64,000 nucleotides of DNA from Bog-473 sp963750075 (GTDB lineage Bacteria > Actinomycetota > Acidimicrobiia > Acidimicrobiales > RAAP-2): positions 86,600 to 150,599 of the forward strand of contig CAVVPG010000010.1 of the NCBI GenBank assembly GCA_963750075.1, given 5' to 3'. A program made the translations under genes and the position numbers. Shown here in pieces: positions 45,144 to 53,932 of the stretch. Below the pieces are notes generated by a model. That model made no database searches, was not told the DNA's origin, and saw only the letters and a list, made by a program, of their open reading frames with translations. Positions within the stretch are counted from its first letter, which is position 1, and each line of letters begins with the position of its first letter.

Positions 45144-45715
45144 GTGACCCCGGACACCGCAGCAGGACCCGACGCGCCGCGGGACACGGCCCCAGAGGGG
45201 GTCCCGCCGACCGCGGTGACCTCGGCGTCCTTCGCGGTCCCGGCCGAGGCCGTCTGGCGCTACCGGCTCGACTTCGCCAACCTTCCCGAGTACAACCCCG
45301 ACGTCACCGACGTCGCGCGGGTGCGCGAGGGGAGCGCGACGGCGAGGGCGGCGTCCTGGGCCCGGGCGCCCGGTACCGCTTCCGGTTGGCGGACGCGCGC
45401 CAGCCCGGCGTCGGTCAAACCGTGGAGCTGTGGACGGCCGCCGCCGTGCGGCCCACGCTCGTCGCTGCGGGGATGGCGGGCGCCAACGAGGCCTACGAGG
45501 AGTTCGTCGTGCACCCGGTCGGTGCCGGCGCCTGTGAGGCGACCCTCACGCTGTGGGTGCTGCTGCCCGACGGCCTGCCCGACGACGTGGTCGGCGCGGC
45601 GGCCGCGGGAAGCCTCGAACAGATCCGCAAGGAGCTGCGCCTCATGAAGGAGGTGCTCGAGGCCCGGGCGGCGCCGGGGCCGGCCGAGCCTCCGAGCGCG
45701 GCCGCGGAGCGTTAG
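45144..45715 (+). pseudogene. SRPBCC-superfamily protein, frameshifted
   Basis: Two overlapping frames together encode one protein of about 190 residues. The first, from GTG 45144, covers an N-terminus with FAVPAEAVWRYRLDFANLPEYNP, typical of polyketide cyclase/START-like SRPBCC proteins that bind hydrophobic ligands. The second continues with GGVLGPGARYRFRLADARQ to the TAG at 45713-45715. One missing base at about 45341 (ACGG where ACGGG would restore the frame) explains the break. It lies downstream of the TetR gene behind a terminator-like hairpin. Sequencing error and true decay cannot be separated here. Confidence 0.7.
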
Positions 45716-46143
45716 TTGCTGTAGTGCGCGTCGGCGTCGGCGAGGCGCTCGGCCACGCGGGCCAGCATCTTGACGCCGATGCCCGGCGTCGTCATCAGCA
45801 TGGAGCGGAACTCGCGGGCGTCGAGCACGAGCAGCTCCATCGGGGTCTCGGCGACGACGTCGGCGGTGCGGATCCCGCCGTGCAGGAGCGCGAGCTCACC
45901 GAAGTAGCCGCCGGTGGTGAATTGCGCGACCTGGCGCCTCCCCACCCGGCACGAGGCGACGCCCGACAGCACCAGGAAGAACTCGCGGCCGACAGAGCCC
46001 TGCTCGGTGAGGACCTCTCCCTTTTTCACGCTGATCGGCGTCCCGAGCTGGGCGATGGCTCGGAGCTCGCCCTGGGAGCATCCGGCGAAGAGCGGCACGG
46101 CACGCAAGAGGTCGATCTGCTGCTTGGGGATGCGATGGCGCAT
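45712..46143 (-). CDS. Stand-alone cyclic-nucleotide-binding domain protein
   Basis: A 143-residue protein consisting of one Crp-like cNMP-binding domain: LRAVPLFAGCSQGELRAIAQ, GEVLTEQGSVGREFFLVLSG, and GGYFGELALLHGG in place of the FGE-L-A-L/phosphate-binding cassette. There is no DNA-binding helix-turn-helix, unlike Crp/Fnr regulators. The phosphate cassette has GG-I-RTADV instead of the usual RxA pattern, which roughly fits cAMP binding. It may act as a regulatory subunit or small sensor. The ATG at 46143 has AGGTGG a few bases upstream. It overlaps the end of the SRPBCC gene by four bases. Confidence 0.85.
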   Translation of the reverse strand: MRHRIPKQQIDLLRAVPLFAGCSQGELRAIAQLGTPISVKKGEVLTEQGSVGREFFLVLSGVASCRVGRRQVAQFTTGGYFGELALLHGGIRTADVVAETPMELLVLDAREFRSMLMTTPGIGVKMLARVAERLADADAHYSN

Positions 46144-46247
46144 GTGACCACCTGAGCTCTGTCTGTATTCCTTGGGGATTCCTGCGGGAGCGTACCTCCC
46201 CCAACCGCCGTGTGCCGGGTTCTTCGGCTGCCGCGGAGCGGCCGGGA

Positions 46248-47891
46248 TCACTGCCCGGCCCGCAGCCGCTCGCGCAGCACGAACTTCTGCACCTTGCCCG
46301 ACGCCGTCCGGGGCAGATCCTCGACGGTCCGCAGCTCCTCGGGCCATTTCTGACGGGCCAGGCCGGCCGCGCCCAGGTGCGCCCGGACGGCCTCGAGGTC
46401 GGGGGCATACTTGCCGGGTTGCATGCGGAAGAACGCGCACCCGTGCTCCCCCAGGCGCTCGTCCGGGGCGGCCACGACGGCGACCTCCGCGACGCCCTCC
46501 ATGTGGGCCAGCAACTGCTCCACCTCGGCGGCACTGACGTTCTCCCCGCCGCGGATGATGATGTCCTTCACCCGGTCGGTGATGGTCAGGTAGCCGTCGG
46601 CGTCGATGATGCCGACGTCGCCCGTGTGGAACCAGCCCCCCTCTTCGATCGCCTCCGCGGTGAGGGCAGGGTCGGTGTAGCCCGCGAAGCGGTCGGGGCC
46701 GCGGGAGAGGATCTCGCCCGGGTTGCCCACCCCGACGTCGTTGCCCTCCTCGTCGACCGTGCGGATCTCGACCCCGTCGAGCGGCCTGCCGTCGGTGTGG
46801 ATGCGCTTCTCGCGGGGCGCCTCGTGCTCGGAGCCGGTGATGGAGGGGTGCTCGGTGCTGCCGTAGGAGCGGACGAGCGAGATCCCCAGCGCGTCCGCCC
46901 GATCGGCCACCGCGTCGGGGATGGGCGAGCCACCCAGTCCGATGTAGTGCATGAGCTCGACGTGCTCCGGTCCGAAGCCCGGGCAGTCGAGCAGGCTGGT
47001 GAAGAAATACGTCGACCCGCTGCCCGCTGCGATGTCCTCCTCCACCATGGCGCGCAGGACCGTGGGCGGGTCCCACCCGTCGATCATGTAGATCGGTTTG
47101 CCCCCGACCAGCGGGCAGAGCAGGCCACCGAGCATGCCGATGGCATGTCCGACGGGCGCACCCACCAACGACGGCCTGTCGCGGTTGGCCTGGTGGCCCG
47201 ACAGCTGGCGCACCTCGCAGCCCAGCGTCCGGTGCGTGTGCACGACACCCTTGGGGTCCGCGGTGGTGCCGGAGGTGTACCCGATGACGGCCGGGCTGTC
47301 GGGGTCGACGGCGACCGGGCCCTCCATCGGCTCTGCCGCTCGCAGCGGGTCGAAGGGCGACAGGTCCGGCGCGCCGCCGGTGTCGCCCACGACGAAGACC
47401 ATCTCGAGGTCGGCCAGGCCGTCGCGCACCGTGGCCAGCTCGGCCAGGAAGTCGCGCTTGCCGTAGGAGGACACGATGACGAGGGCGCGTGCCCCGCTCT
47501 GGCGCAGGATGAACCCGACCTCCTTGGGCCCGTAGAAGTGGACGATCGGCACGATCGCCACGCCGAGGATGGTGCAGGCGTAGAAGGTGATGGCGGCCTC
47601 CACCCAGTTCGGCAGCTGGAAGGCGACGACGTCGCCCGGTCCGAGGCCGTGGGCGCGCAGGCCGTTGGCCACGCGCAGGGCCTCGCGGTACACGTCCCCG
47701 ACCGTCCCCAGGTACGGGTTGGTGGGCGACCAGATCCGGAGGCGGCGCTCGGGGTCCTCGAGCAGGGCCTCGCTCAAGAGCTCCCCGAGGGTGCGGTCGT
47801 CCCAGAGGCCCTCGCGCCGGTACCGCTCGGCCAGGTCGGCCGGCATCGGGCTCAGGGTGAAGCGGGCCGAGGCGGCTGGAGGTTCACTCAC
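46248..47891 (-). CDS. Acyl-CoA synthetase (AMP-forming, ANL superfamily)
   Basis: A 547-residue adenylate-forming ligase. P-loop GYTSGTTADPKGVVHTH, A5 YGSTEHPS, A7/A8 GWFHTGDVGIIDADG and DRVKDIIIRGGENVS, and A10 Lys in RTASGKVQ are all present. It converts a carboxylate to its CoA thioester and belongs with the acyl-CoA dehydrogenases around it. The GTG at 47891 follows a TAGAGT box (minus strand, 47899-47904) by seven bases, a leaderless start. No operator of the nine-site set is adjacent. Confidence 0.92.
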   Translation of the reverse strand: MSEPPAASARFTLSPMPADLAERYRREGLWDDRTLGELLSEALLEDPERRLRIWSPTNPYLGTVGDVYREALRVANGLRAHGLGPGDVVAFQLPNWVEAAITFYACTILGVAIVPIVHFYGPKEVGFILRQSGARALVIVSSYGKRDFLAELATVRDGLADLEMVFVVGDTGGAPDLSPFDPLRAAEPMEGPVAVDPDSPAVIGYTSGTTADPKGVVHTHRTLGCEVRQLSGHQANRDRPSLVGAPVGHAIGMLGGLLCPLVGGKPIYMIDGWDPPTVLRAMVEEDIAAGSGSTYFFTSLLDCPGFGPEHVELMHYIGLGGSPIPDAVADRADALGISLVRSYGSTEHPSITGSEHEAPREKRIHTDGRPLDGVEIRTVDEEGNDVGVGNPGEILSRGPDRFAGYTDPALTAEAIEEGGWFHTGDVGIIDADGYLTITDRVKDIIIRGGENVSAAEVEQLLAHMEGVAEVAVVAAPDERLGEHGCAFFRMQPGKYAPDLEAVRAHLGAAGLARQKWPEELRTVEDLPRTASGKVQKFVLRERLRAGQ

Positions 47892-47936
47892 GTCGAAGAC
47901 TCTAGGAACTTGGACAGGCGCCCGGGCGGCTGCGGC

Positions 47937-49043
47937 TCACGCGGACTCGATGAACATGGTGGCCAGCCGGTGGCGCTGCGATCCGGCGCCACCGTAGAGG
48001 ACCTCGTTCTGCTTCACCCGCTTGAAGAGGAAGTGGGCGTCGTTGGCCCAGGTAAACCCGACGCCACCGTGCATCTGGATGTCCTCACCGGTGACCCGGG
48101 CGCCCGCGTCGGCCGCGTAACCCGCCGCCATCGCCGCTGCCTGCTCGCGCTCGGGGGCCTCGGTGTCCGAGGCCCAGGCGGCGAATTGGAAGCCGGCCCG
48201 GGCCATCTCGACCTGCTGGAACATCTCGACCAGGCGATGGCGGATCGACTGGTAGGTGGCCACCGGCTTGTCGAAGACGATGCGCTCGGAGGTGTAGGCG
48301 ATCGCCTCGGCCAGGGCCCGGTCGGCGGCGCCGACGGTCTCGGCGGCCAGGCCGACCGCGACGTCGTCGAGGACCCGGTGCCAGAGCCCGGCCTGGTTCC
48401 CCGGGGGCCCGATCGGGTCGACCGGGGTCTCGTCGAGGACGAGGCGGGCCAGCTTGCGGGTGGGGTCGAGCGACGGGACCAGCGTGGCGGAGGCGGTGGC
48501 GGCGGGCGACTCGAGCAGGTAGGCGCGCACGCCCTCCTCGCTGCGCGCCACGACGACGACCCAGTCTGCGGTGTGGCCGTCCATCACGACGGGCTTCTCG
48601 CCGGAGAGCACCCACTGCGCGGCCTTGCGGCGGGCCCGGGTGCGCACGGTGCCGAGCGGCTCGCCGTGGCCCTGCTCGCCGACGGCGATGGTGCCGCGCC
48701 GGGTGCCGGCGGCCAGATCGCCGAGCAGCTCGGTGGCGCCGAGGGCGCGGGCCGCCAGCGTGGCGGCCACGGCCGAGGAGAAGAAGGGACCGGGCAAGGG
48801 GATGCGACCCATCTGCTCGAGCACGATGCAGGTCTCGAGGAGGCCGGCGCCGACGCCGCCCTGTTCCTCGGGGACGAGGAGGCCCGTCCAGCCGAGGTCG
48901 ACCAGGGTGGACCACAGGCCCGGCGTGATCCCGGCGTCGTCGTCGGCCAGCTGGCGCAGCAGTTCCGGACCGCACTCGCGCCCGAGCGCCGTGCGCGCCA
49001 CCTCTTGCAGCGCGAGCTGCTCGTCGTCGTACGTGAAGTCCAC
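47937..49043 (-). CDS. Acyl-CoA dehydrogenase, partner-subunit type
   Basis: A 368-residue acyl-CoA dehydrogenase-fold protein with the C-terminal pattern IVFDKPVATYQSIRHRLVEM and QMHGGVGFTWANDAHFLFKR, as in the second subunits of heteromeric actinobacterial dehydrogenases. The central SEPxAGSD loop is absent. It is divergent from the catalytic-type gene at 49180, with operator H between them, the same arrangement as 32716/33968. The GTG at 49043 follows GGGGAGAG. Confidence 0.9.
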   Translation of the reverse strand: MDFTYDDEQLALQEVARTALGRECGPELLRQLADDDAGITPGLWSTLVDLGWTGLLVPEEQGGVGAGLLETCIVLEQMGRIPLPGPFFSSAVAATLAARALGATELLGDLAAGTRRGTIAVGEQGHGEPLGTVRTRARRKAAQWVLSGEKPVVMDGHTADWVVVVARSEEGVRAYLLESPAATASATLVPSLDPTRKLARLVLDETPVDPIGPPGNQAGLWHRVLDDVAVGLAAETVGAADRALAEAIAYTSERIVFDKPVATYQSIRHRLVEMFQQVEMARAGFQFAAWASDTEAPEREQAAAMAAGYAADAGARVTGEDIQMHGGVGFTWANDAHFLFKRVKQNEVLYGGAGSQRHRLATMFIESA

Positions 49044-49134
49044 CGCTCTCCCCTGGGTCTCCGGAACCGACGCGCCCGGCGAGAACGAGGCTCCCCGGGC
49101 GTTCGTGGGCCGCTCGTGCGCGGCGTCACGAACC

Positions 49135-49148
49135 TGACACGGGCGTCA
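49135..49148. promoter_or_regulatory. Putative operator H (14-bp palindrome)
   Basis: TGACACGGGCGTCA lies between divergent acyl-CoA dehydrogenase genes. It reaches the expected -35 of the plus-strand leaderless promoter (-10 TACCCT at 49167-49172, seven bases before GTG 49180). Confidence 0.62.
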
Positions 49149-49179
49149 CAGTACACGGTGGTCGGCTACCCTTCCCGGC

Positions 49180-50397
49180 GTGGATTTTGCCCTGGCACCC
49201 GAGGACGAGAAGTTCCGCGACGAGCTCCGGGCCTGGCTGGACGAGAACCTGCCGCCCTTCCTCGAGGCGGAGGCCCTCGGTGACGACACGCAGCTGAGCG
49301 GCGAGGCCAGCCAGCAACGACGACAGAAGTGGCAGCGCAAACTGCACGAGGGCGGCTGGGCCGCCATCCACTGGGGGCCCGAGTACGCCAAGGGCCGCAC
49401 CATCAACGCCATGCAGCGGCTGCTCTATTCAGAGGTCATGGCCGAGTACCGCACGCCGGGCACGTTCAACACGAACGGGATCTGGCAGATCGGCCCGATG
49501 ATCATCCAGTGGGGCACCGAGGAGCAGAAGGCGCAGTGGCTGCCGTCCATCCTCGAGGCCGAGGAGCACTGGTGCCAGGGCTTCAGCGAGCCGATGGCCG
49601 GCAACGACCTGGCCAACCTGCGGACGACGGCGATCTACGACCCCGACACCGACGAGTACGTGGTCAACGGCTCGAAGATCTGGATCTCCTCCGCCCACCT
49701 GGCCACGTGGGGGCTGTTCCTGTTGCGGACCGACCCGACGGCGATTGAGCGGGGGAAGAAGCACGAGGGGATCACCGCCTTCGTCCTCAACCTGAAGACG
49801 CCGGGGATCGACGTGCGGCCAATCCGGGACATGGCGGGCGAGGAGCTCTTCAACGAGATCTTCTTCACCGACGTGCGCATCCCGGCCTCCTGTCGCCTGG
49901 GCGAGGAGGGCGCCGGCTGGATGGTCGCCATGGGCACGCTCGGCTTCGAACGGGTCGGCATCGCCTCCCAGATCGCCATCCTCGCCGCCGACCTGCGCGC
50001 CGTGGTCTCGGCTGCCAAGTCGGTCAACCCGGGCGCGCTGGAGGACCCCTCCCTGCGCGACCGCATCGCCAAGCTCTGGACGGAGATCGAGCTGGCCCGC
50101 CTGCTGTCGCTGCGCGCGCTGTCGAAGATCATGAAGGGCGAGAAGAACTGGCCCGAGGTCCCCTTCGCCAAGCTGTCGTGGTCGTCCATGGCGCAGACGG
50201 CCTCCGAGCTGGCCGTCGACCTGCTCGGCCCGGCCGGCGTGCTGGCCAAGGGCGGTCCCGACACGGTGGACCGGGGCAAGTGGACCCGGTTGTACGCCTT
50301 CCAGCGCTACTCGACCATCGGCGGGGGCTCGACCGAGATCCAGAAGAACATCATCGCCGACCGGGCCATCGCCATGCCCGGCAAGTCGCGCGCCTGA
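49180..50397 (+). CDS. Acyl-CoA dehydrogenase (FadE-type), catalytic-subunit type
   Basis: A 405-residue acyl-CoA dehydrogenase: CQGFSEPMAGNDLANL, GSKIWISSAHLATWG, and C-terminal IGGGSTEIQKNIIADR. It is the catalytic-type partner of the divergent 47937 gene. The FAD loop has AGND where most relatives in this window have AGSD. The GTG at 49180 is placed by the TACCCT -10 box seven bases upstream. A thiolase-like gene follows 32 bp later. Confidence 0.93.
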   Translation: MDFALAPEDEKFRDELRAWLDENLPPFLEAEALGDDTQLSGEASQQRRQKWQRKLHEGGWAAIHWGPEYAKGRTINAMQRLLYSEVMAEYRTPGTFNTNGIWQIGPMIIQWGTEEQKAQWLPSILEAEEHWCQGFSEPMAGNDLANLRTTAIYDPDTDEYVVNGSKIWISSAHLATWGLFLLRTDPTAIERGKKHEGITAFVLNLKTPGIDVRPIRDMAGEELFNEIFFTDVRIPASCRLGEEGAGWMVAMGTLGFERVGIASQIAILAADLRAVVSAAKSVNPGALEDPSLRDRIAKLWTEIELARLLSLRALSKIMKGEKNWPEVPFAKLSWSSMAQTASELAVDLLGPAGVLAKGGPDTVDRGKWTRLYAFQRYSTIGGGSTEIQKNIIADRAIAMPGKSRA

Positions 50398-50429
50398 CGC
50401 CGGGCCCGCTGCGACGTGTGCGCCGCCCC

Positions 50430-51941
50430 GTGAGCGCCGACCCCCGCGCCACGTGCATCATCGGAGTGGCCCGACACACGTGGCATCCCTTCGACGTCGG
50501 CATCGCGAGTGAGCCCGCGCCCGAGCCCCTGGACATGTGGGAGCGGACGGCCCGAGACGCCGCGGACGACGCCGGCACGGGCGACGCGACCGCCATTCTC
50601 CACGGGCTGGAGAGCATCGACGTCGTCTACTCGCAGTCCTGGCAGTACGACGACGCCGTCGGGCGGCTGGCCCAGCGGCTGGGTGCGGCACCCCGGCGGC
50701 GGCACTACTCGGGCATCGGCGGGTCGGTGCCCCACGTGCGCGCCACCGAGGCAGCACGGGAGATCAGGGCAGGGGACCTCGACCTCGCGCTGATCACCGG
50801 CGCAGAGGCACTGGCCACGGTCCGCCGCCTGAAGAAGGCGGGCGAGCGGCCCCAGTGGTCGTTCCGGCCGGCGGAGAAGCGGCCCTTCCCGATGGACATG
50901 GACTTCGACCCATCCGAGATCAGCCACTCCGTCTTCGAGGCCTACCTCACCTTCGCGTTGTTCGACAACGCCCGGCGGGCCCACATCGGGCGGGGGCTCG
51001 ACGACCATCGCGCCGCGCTCGGGCGGGTCATGGCGCCCATGACCGAGGTCGCCGCACGGAGCCCGCACGCGTGGTTTCCCGTCGCGCGTTCGGCGGACGA
51101 GATCGTGACGCCGACCCCGGACAACCGCATGGTCGCCTACCCGTACACGAAGCTGATGACCGCGATCATGGACGTCGACATGGCGGCCGCCCTGGTGCTG
51201 GCCAGCACGGAGAAGGCGGACGCGCTGGGGGTGCCCGAGGAGCGGCGGGTCTACCTGCGCGGCTGGGGCTACGCCGAGGACCCGGCGCACGTGGCGGGAC
51301 ACCCCGAGCTGTGGCGCTCCCCCGCCATGTCCGCCGCCGCCTCCGCCGCGCTGGCGGGCGCCGGCATCGGCACCGACGACGTCGCGCATCTCGACCTCTA
51401 CTCCTGCTTCGCCTCGTCGGTCTGCTTCGGGCTCGACGCGCTGGGCATCACCGAGGACGACGCGCGGGCCTCCTCGGTGACCGTGACCGGCGGCCTGCCC
51501 TACCACGGCGGTCCGGGCTCCAACTACATGACGCACTCGCTGGCCGCGATGGCCGACCGGCTGCGGGCGGACCCGGGCTCGTACGGGGTGGTGAGCGGCG
51601 TGGGCATGCACATGCAGAAGCACGCCTACGGCGTGTGGTCGACCTCGGCCGGAAGCGGCGTCGTCTCCGACCCTGAGCCGTATGCGGCGGCGGCACCGTC
51701 CGTCGAGATAGTGGGGACGCCCTCGGGTGACGCCACGGTCGCGACCTACTCCGTGCTGCACGGCCGGGACGGCGAGCCGGAGCGAGCGCTGCTCGTCTGT
51801 GACCTCCCGGCCGGCGGCCGCTGCTACGCCCTTCTCGACGACGGGCCGGCGGCGCTGCGCGAGGCCGAAGTAGAGGAGCTGATCGGGCGACGGGTGACGC
51901 TGACGCCGAAGGACCAGGTGAACTGGGCCCGGTTCGCCTGA
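50430..51941 (+). CDS. Thiolase-like protein (acetyl-CoA acetyltransferase family, non-classical)
   Basis: A 503-residue thiolase-superfamily protein. The thiolase fold is suggested by SGIGGSVPHVRATEAAREIR, DLALITGAEAL and the late TVTGGLPYHGGPGSNYMTHS, but the canonical Cys and His motifs of degradative thiolases are altered. About the last 90 residues (VEIVGTPSGDATVATYSVLH onward) look like an OB-fold extension similar to DUF35. It may catalyse C-C cleavage of an acyl-CoA or bind lipids. The GTG at 50430 follows the acyl-CoA dehydrogenase by 32 bp on the same strand, so both are under operator H. Confidence 0.83.
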   Translation: MSADPRATCIIGVARHTWHPFDVGIASEPAPEPLDMWERTARDAADDAGTGDATAILHGLESIDVVYSQSWQYDDAVGRLAQRLGAAPRRRHYSGIGGSVPHVRATEAAREIRAGDLDLALITGAEALATVRRLKKAGERPQWSFRPAEKRPFPMDMDFDPSEISHSVFEAYLTFALFDNARRAHIGRGLDDHRAALGRVMAPMTEVAARSPHAWFPVARSADEIVTPTPDNRMVAYPYTKLMTAIMDVDMAAALVLASTEKADALGVPEERRVYLRGWGYAEDPAHVAGHPELWRSPAMSAAASAALAGAGIGTDDVAHLDLYSCFASSVCFGLDALGITEDDARASSVTVTGGLPYHGGPGSNYMTHSLAAMADRLRADPGSYGVVSGVGMHMQKHAYGVWSTSAGSGVVSDPEPYAAAAPSVEIVGTPSGDATVATYSVLHGRDGEPERALLVCDLPAGGRCYALLDDGPAALREAEVEELIGRRVTLTPKDQVNWARFA

Positions 51942-51961
51942 CCGGCAGGAACGGGGCGGTC

Positions 51962-52669
51962 TTGCCCGTCGTCGGAGGCCTCGACGGCTGCCGAGCGGGG
52001 TGGGTGCTGGCGACGATGCCGGCCCGCGGGGCTGTCGTCGGCGGCGATCGCCCAGAAGTCCGGGTCGTCCCGTGCCTCGACGAGGTCGTGGCGGCACTCG
52101 GGTCCGGCCGGTGCGCCGCGGCGGCGATCGACATCCCCATCGGTCTGCCCGCGGACGGGCCTCGGAGGTGCGACCTCGAGGCACGCCGGCTGCTCGGTCC
52201 GAGACGCAGCTCGATCTTCCCGGCGCCGGTGCGGGCGGCGCTCGGGGCCGGCACCTACGCCGAAGCGTGCGCCGTGTCCCGGGAGATCAGCGGCAAGGGG
52301 CTGTCACGACAGCTCTACAACATCTTGGGGAAGATCCGCGAAGTCGACGCGTTGCAATCACCGAGCCTGCAGGAGCGTCTGTTCGAGGCCTGCCCCGAGC
52401 TGAGCTTCGCGGTGATGTCGGGCGGCGTGCCGATGCCGCACTACAAGCGGACGGCCGAAGGTCGAGCAGAGCGCGTGGCCGCGCTGCACGAGTCAGGGCT
52501 CGGCGACGTCACGCCGATCCTTGACGCGCCGCCGGCAGGAGCGACGCGCGACGACGTCCTCGATGCGCTCGTCCTGGCCTGGACCGCCCGCCGCTACGTC
52601 GCCGGGGCGGAGCGCCGCCTCGGTGGGGAGATCGACGAGTTCGGACTGCGCATGGAAGTCGTCGCCTGA
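51962..52669 (+). CDS. DUF429 family protein (predicted RNase H-like nuclease)
   Basis: A 235-residue protein with VVGGLDGCRAGWVLA near the start and AAAIDIPIGLP, the two motifs of the DUF429 family, which has an RNase H-like fold with acidic residues at the ends of strands. It ends with a conserved DDVLDALVLAWTA. Biochemical function is not established. The only start at the family's usual N-terminus is TTG (51962), which makes the exact start uncertain. It lies 20 bp downstream of the thiolase-like gene but is probably unrelated to it. Confidence 0.8.
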   Translation: MPVVGGLDGCRAGWVLATMPARGAVVGGDRPEVRVVPCLDEVVAALGSGRCAAAAIDIPIGLPADGPRRCDLEARRLLGPRRSSIFPAPVRAALGAGTYAEACAVSREISGKGLSRQLYNILGKIREVDALQSPSLQERLFEACPELSFAVMSGGVPMPHYKRTAEGRAERVAALHESGLGDVTPILDAPPAGATRDDVLDALVLAWTARRYVAGAERRLGGEIDEFGLRMEVVA

Positions 52670-52709
52670 GAGGCGGCCTCAGGGCTTCGACGGGACGCCC
52701 GCGGACCGG

Positions 52710-53144
52710 CTACCCGACGCGCTGGAAGTCGAGGAACTCCGACACCCGCAGCACGCGCAAGGCGGCGCGCAGCAGCAGCGGGACGTGCTGGCGCTGCTCG
52801 TCGACGACCACCTCGGGGTTGGTGAGCTCGTACTCGTGGCGCCGGGTGACCAGCCGCACGGCGCCGTGGGCGAACGCGTTCTTCACCCAGTCCGAGGACC
52901 GGCCGTAGGTCAGCGCGATCCGGTACCCGTCCTTGGTGCGGAACACGAGGACCGGCGTCCGGTACACGGTGCGGGTCCGGCGGCCCACGTGGATCACGAT
53001 GCCCATGCCGGGCAGCACGCCGGCCACGGGGCCGCTGAGCTTGTTGGTGACCGCCCGGTTGACGCGCGCCATGCGCCGGCCCAGGCGCGGCGAGCGCGGC
53101 ACCGCCTGCGCGCGTGACCGTGGCCGCGCCGAGTGCGCACTCAT
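52710..53144 (-). CDS. Nitroreductase/deazaflavin-type oxidoreductase (DDN/DUF385 family)
   Basis: A 144-residue split-barrel protein of the actinobacterial DDN-like family (GRRTRTVYRTPVLVF, YRIALTYGRSSDWVKNAFAHG, FLDFQRV). Family members use reduced F420 to reduce quinones or nitro compounds. The ATG at 53144 overlaps the stop of the SDR gene (ATGA), so it is in that operon. The longer open frame upstream is antisense shadow. A basic N-terminus of 35 residues precedes the barrel. Confidence 0.85.
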   Translation of the reverse strand: MSAHSARPRSRAQAVPRSPRLGRRMARVNRAVTNKLSGPVAGVLPGMGIVIHVGRRTRTVYRTPVLVFRTKDGYRIALTYGRSSDWVKNAFAHGAVRLVTRRHEYELTNPEVVVDEQRQHVPLLLRAALRVLRVSEFLDFQRVG

Positions 53145-53908
53145 ACGAGCGTCAGCCCCCCGTCGACGGCGAGCACCTGCCCGGTGATGTAGCTGGCCTC
53201 GTCCGAGAGCAGGAACACCGCCGCCGCCGCCACCTCCCAGGCCGTGCCCTGCCGGCCGAGCGGCACCGGCGTGCGCGTCCGCGACGGGCGGCCCGCCGAG
53301 GCAGCGCGGCCGAGTGGTGTGTCGATCAGCCCGGGGGCGAGCACGTTGGCCCGGATGCCGCGGCGGGCGCCCTCGACGGCGACGTGGCGACTGAGGCCGA
53401 TGAGGCCCGCCTTGGAGGCGTCGTAGGCGGGGATGCGGCTGCCCGGCCGGAGGCCGGCCACCGAGCCCATGAACACGATGGAGGCGTCGTCGGACAGCGT
53501 CACGAGAGCACGACGCACCAGCATGAAGTGGGCACGCAGGTTGAGGGCGAAGGTGCGGTCCCACTCGTCGGGCGACGTGCCGGCGACGCCCATGCCGTAC
53601 CCGGTGCCGACGTTGAGCACGAGCCCGTCGGTCCCCGGGCCGGACTCGTCCGACACCGCCAGGCGGCAACCCTCCTCCGTGGTCACGTCGGCGACGACGA
53701 TGGCCGCCTTGCCGCCCTCCTCGGTGATGATGCGCCAGGTCTCCTCGACCGCCGACTCGTCGCAGTCCACGCAGACGACCGACGCCCCCTCCCGGGCCGC
53801 CCGCACGGCGATGGCCCGCCCGTTGCCCACCGGCGCGTCGGGGTCGCGCGACGGCTGCGTGCCGGCGCCGACCACGGTGATGCATCTGCCCGCGAGGAGC
53901 GGTGTCAT
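53141..53908 (-). CDS. Short-chain dehydrogenase/reductase
   Basis: A 255-residue SDR. The cofactor motif is VVGAGTQPSRDPDAPVGNG, an atypical, expanded version of TGxxxGxG; the catalytic set is Ser in FMGSVAG and Tyr-x3-Lys in YDASK, and the C-terminus ITGQVLAVDGG is standard. The expanded glycine loop is a known variant in some actinobacterial SDRs. It reduces or oxidises a hydroxyl/keto group. It forms an operon with the deazaflavin-type reductase (ATGA overlap). Confidence 0.9.
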   Translation of the reverse strand: MTPLLAGRCITVVGAGTQPSRDPDAPVGNGRAIAVRAAREGASVVCVDCDESAVEETWRIITEEGGKAAIVVADVTTEEGCRLAVSDESGPGTDGLVLNVGTGYGMGVAGTSPDEWDRTFALNLRAHFMLVRRALVTLSDDASIVFMGSVAGLRPGSRIPAYDASKAGLIGLSRHVAVEGARRGIRANVLAPGLIDTPLGRAASAGRPSRTRTPVPLGRQGTAWEVAAAAVFLLSDEASYITGQVLAVDGGLTLV

Positions 53909-53932
53909 CGCGGCACCGGGCCCTCTCCCGCC

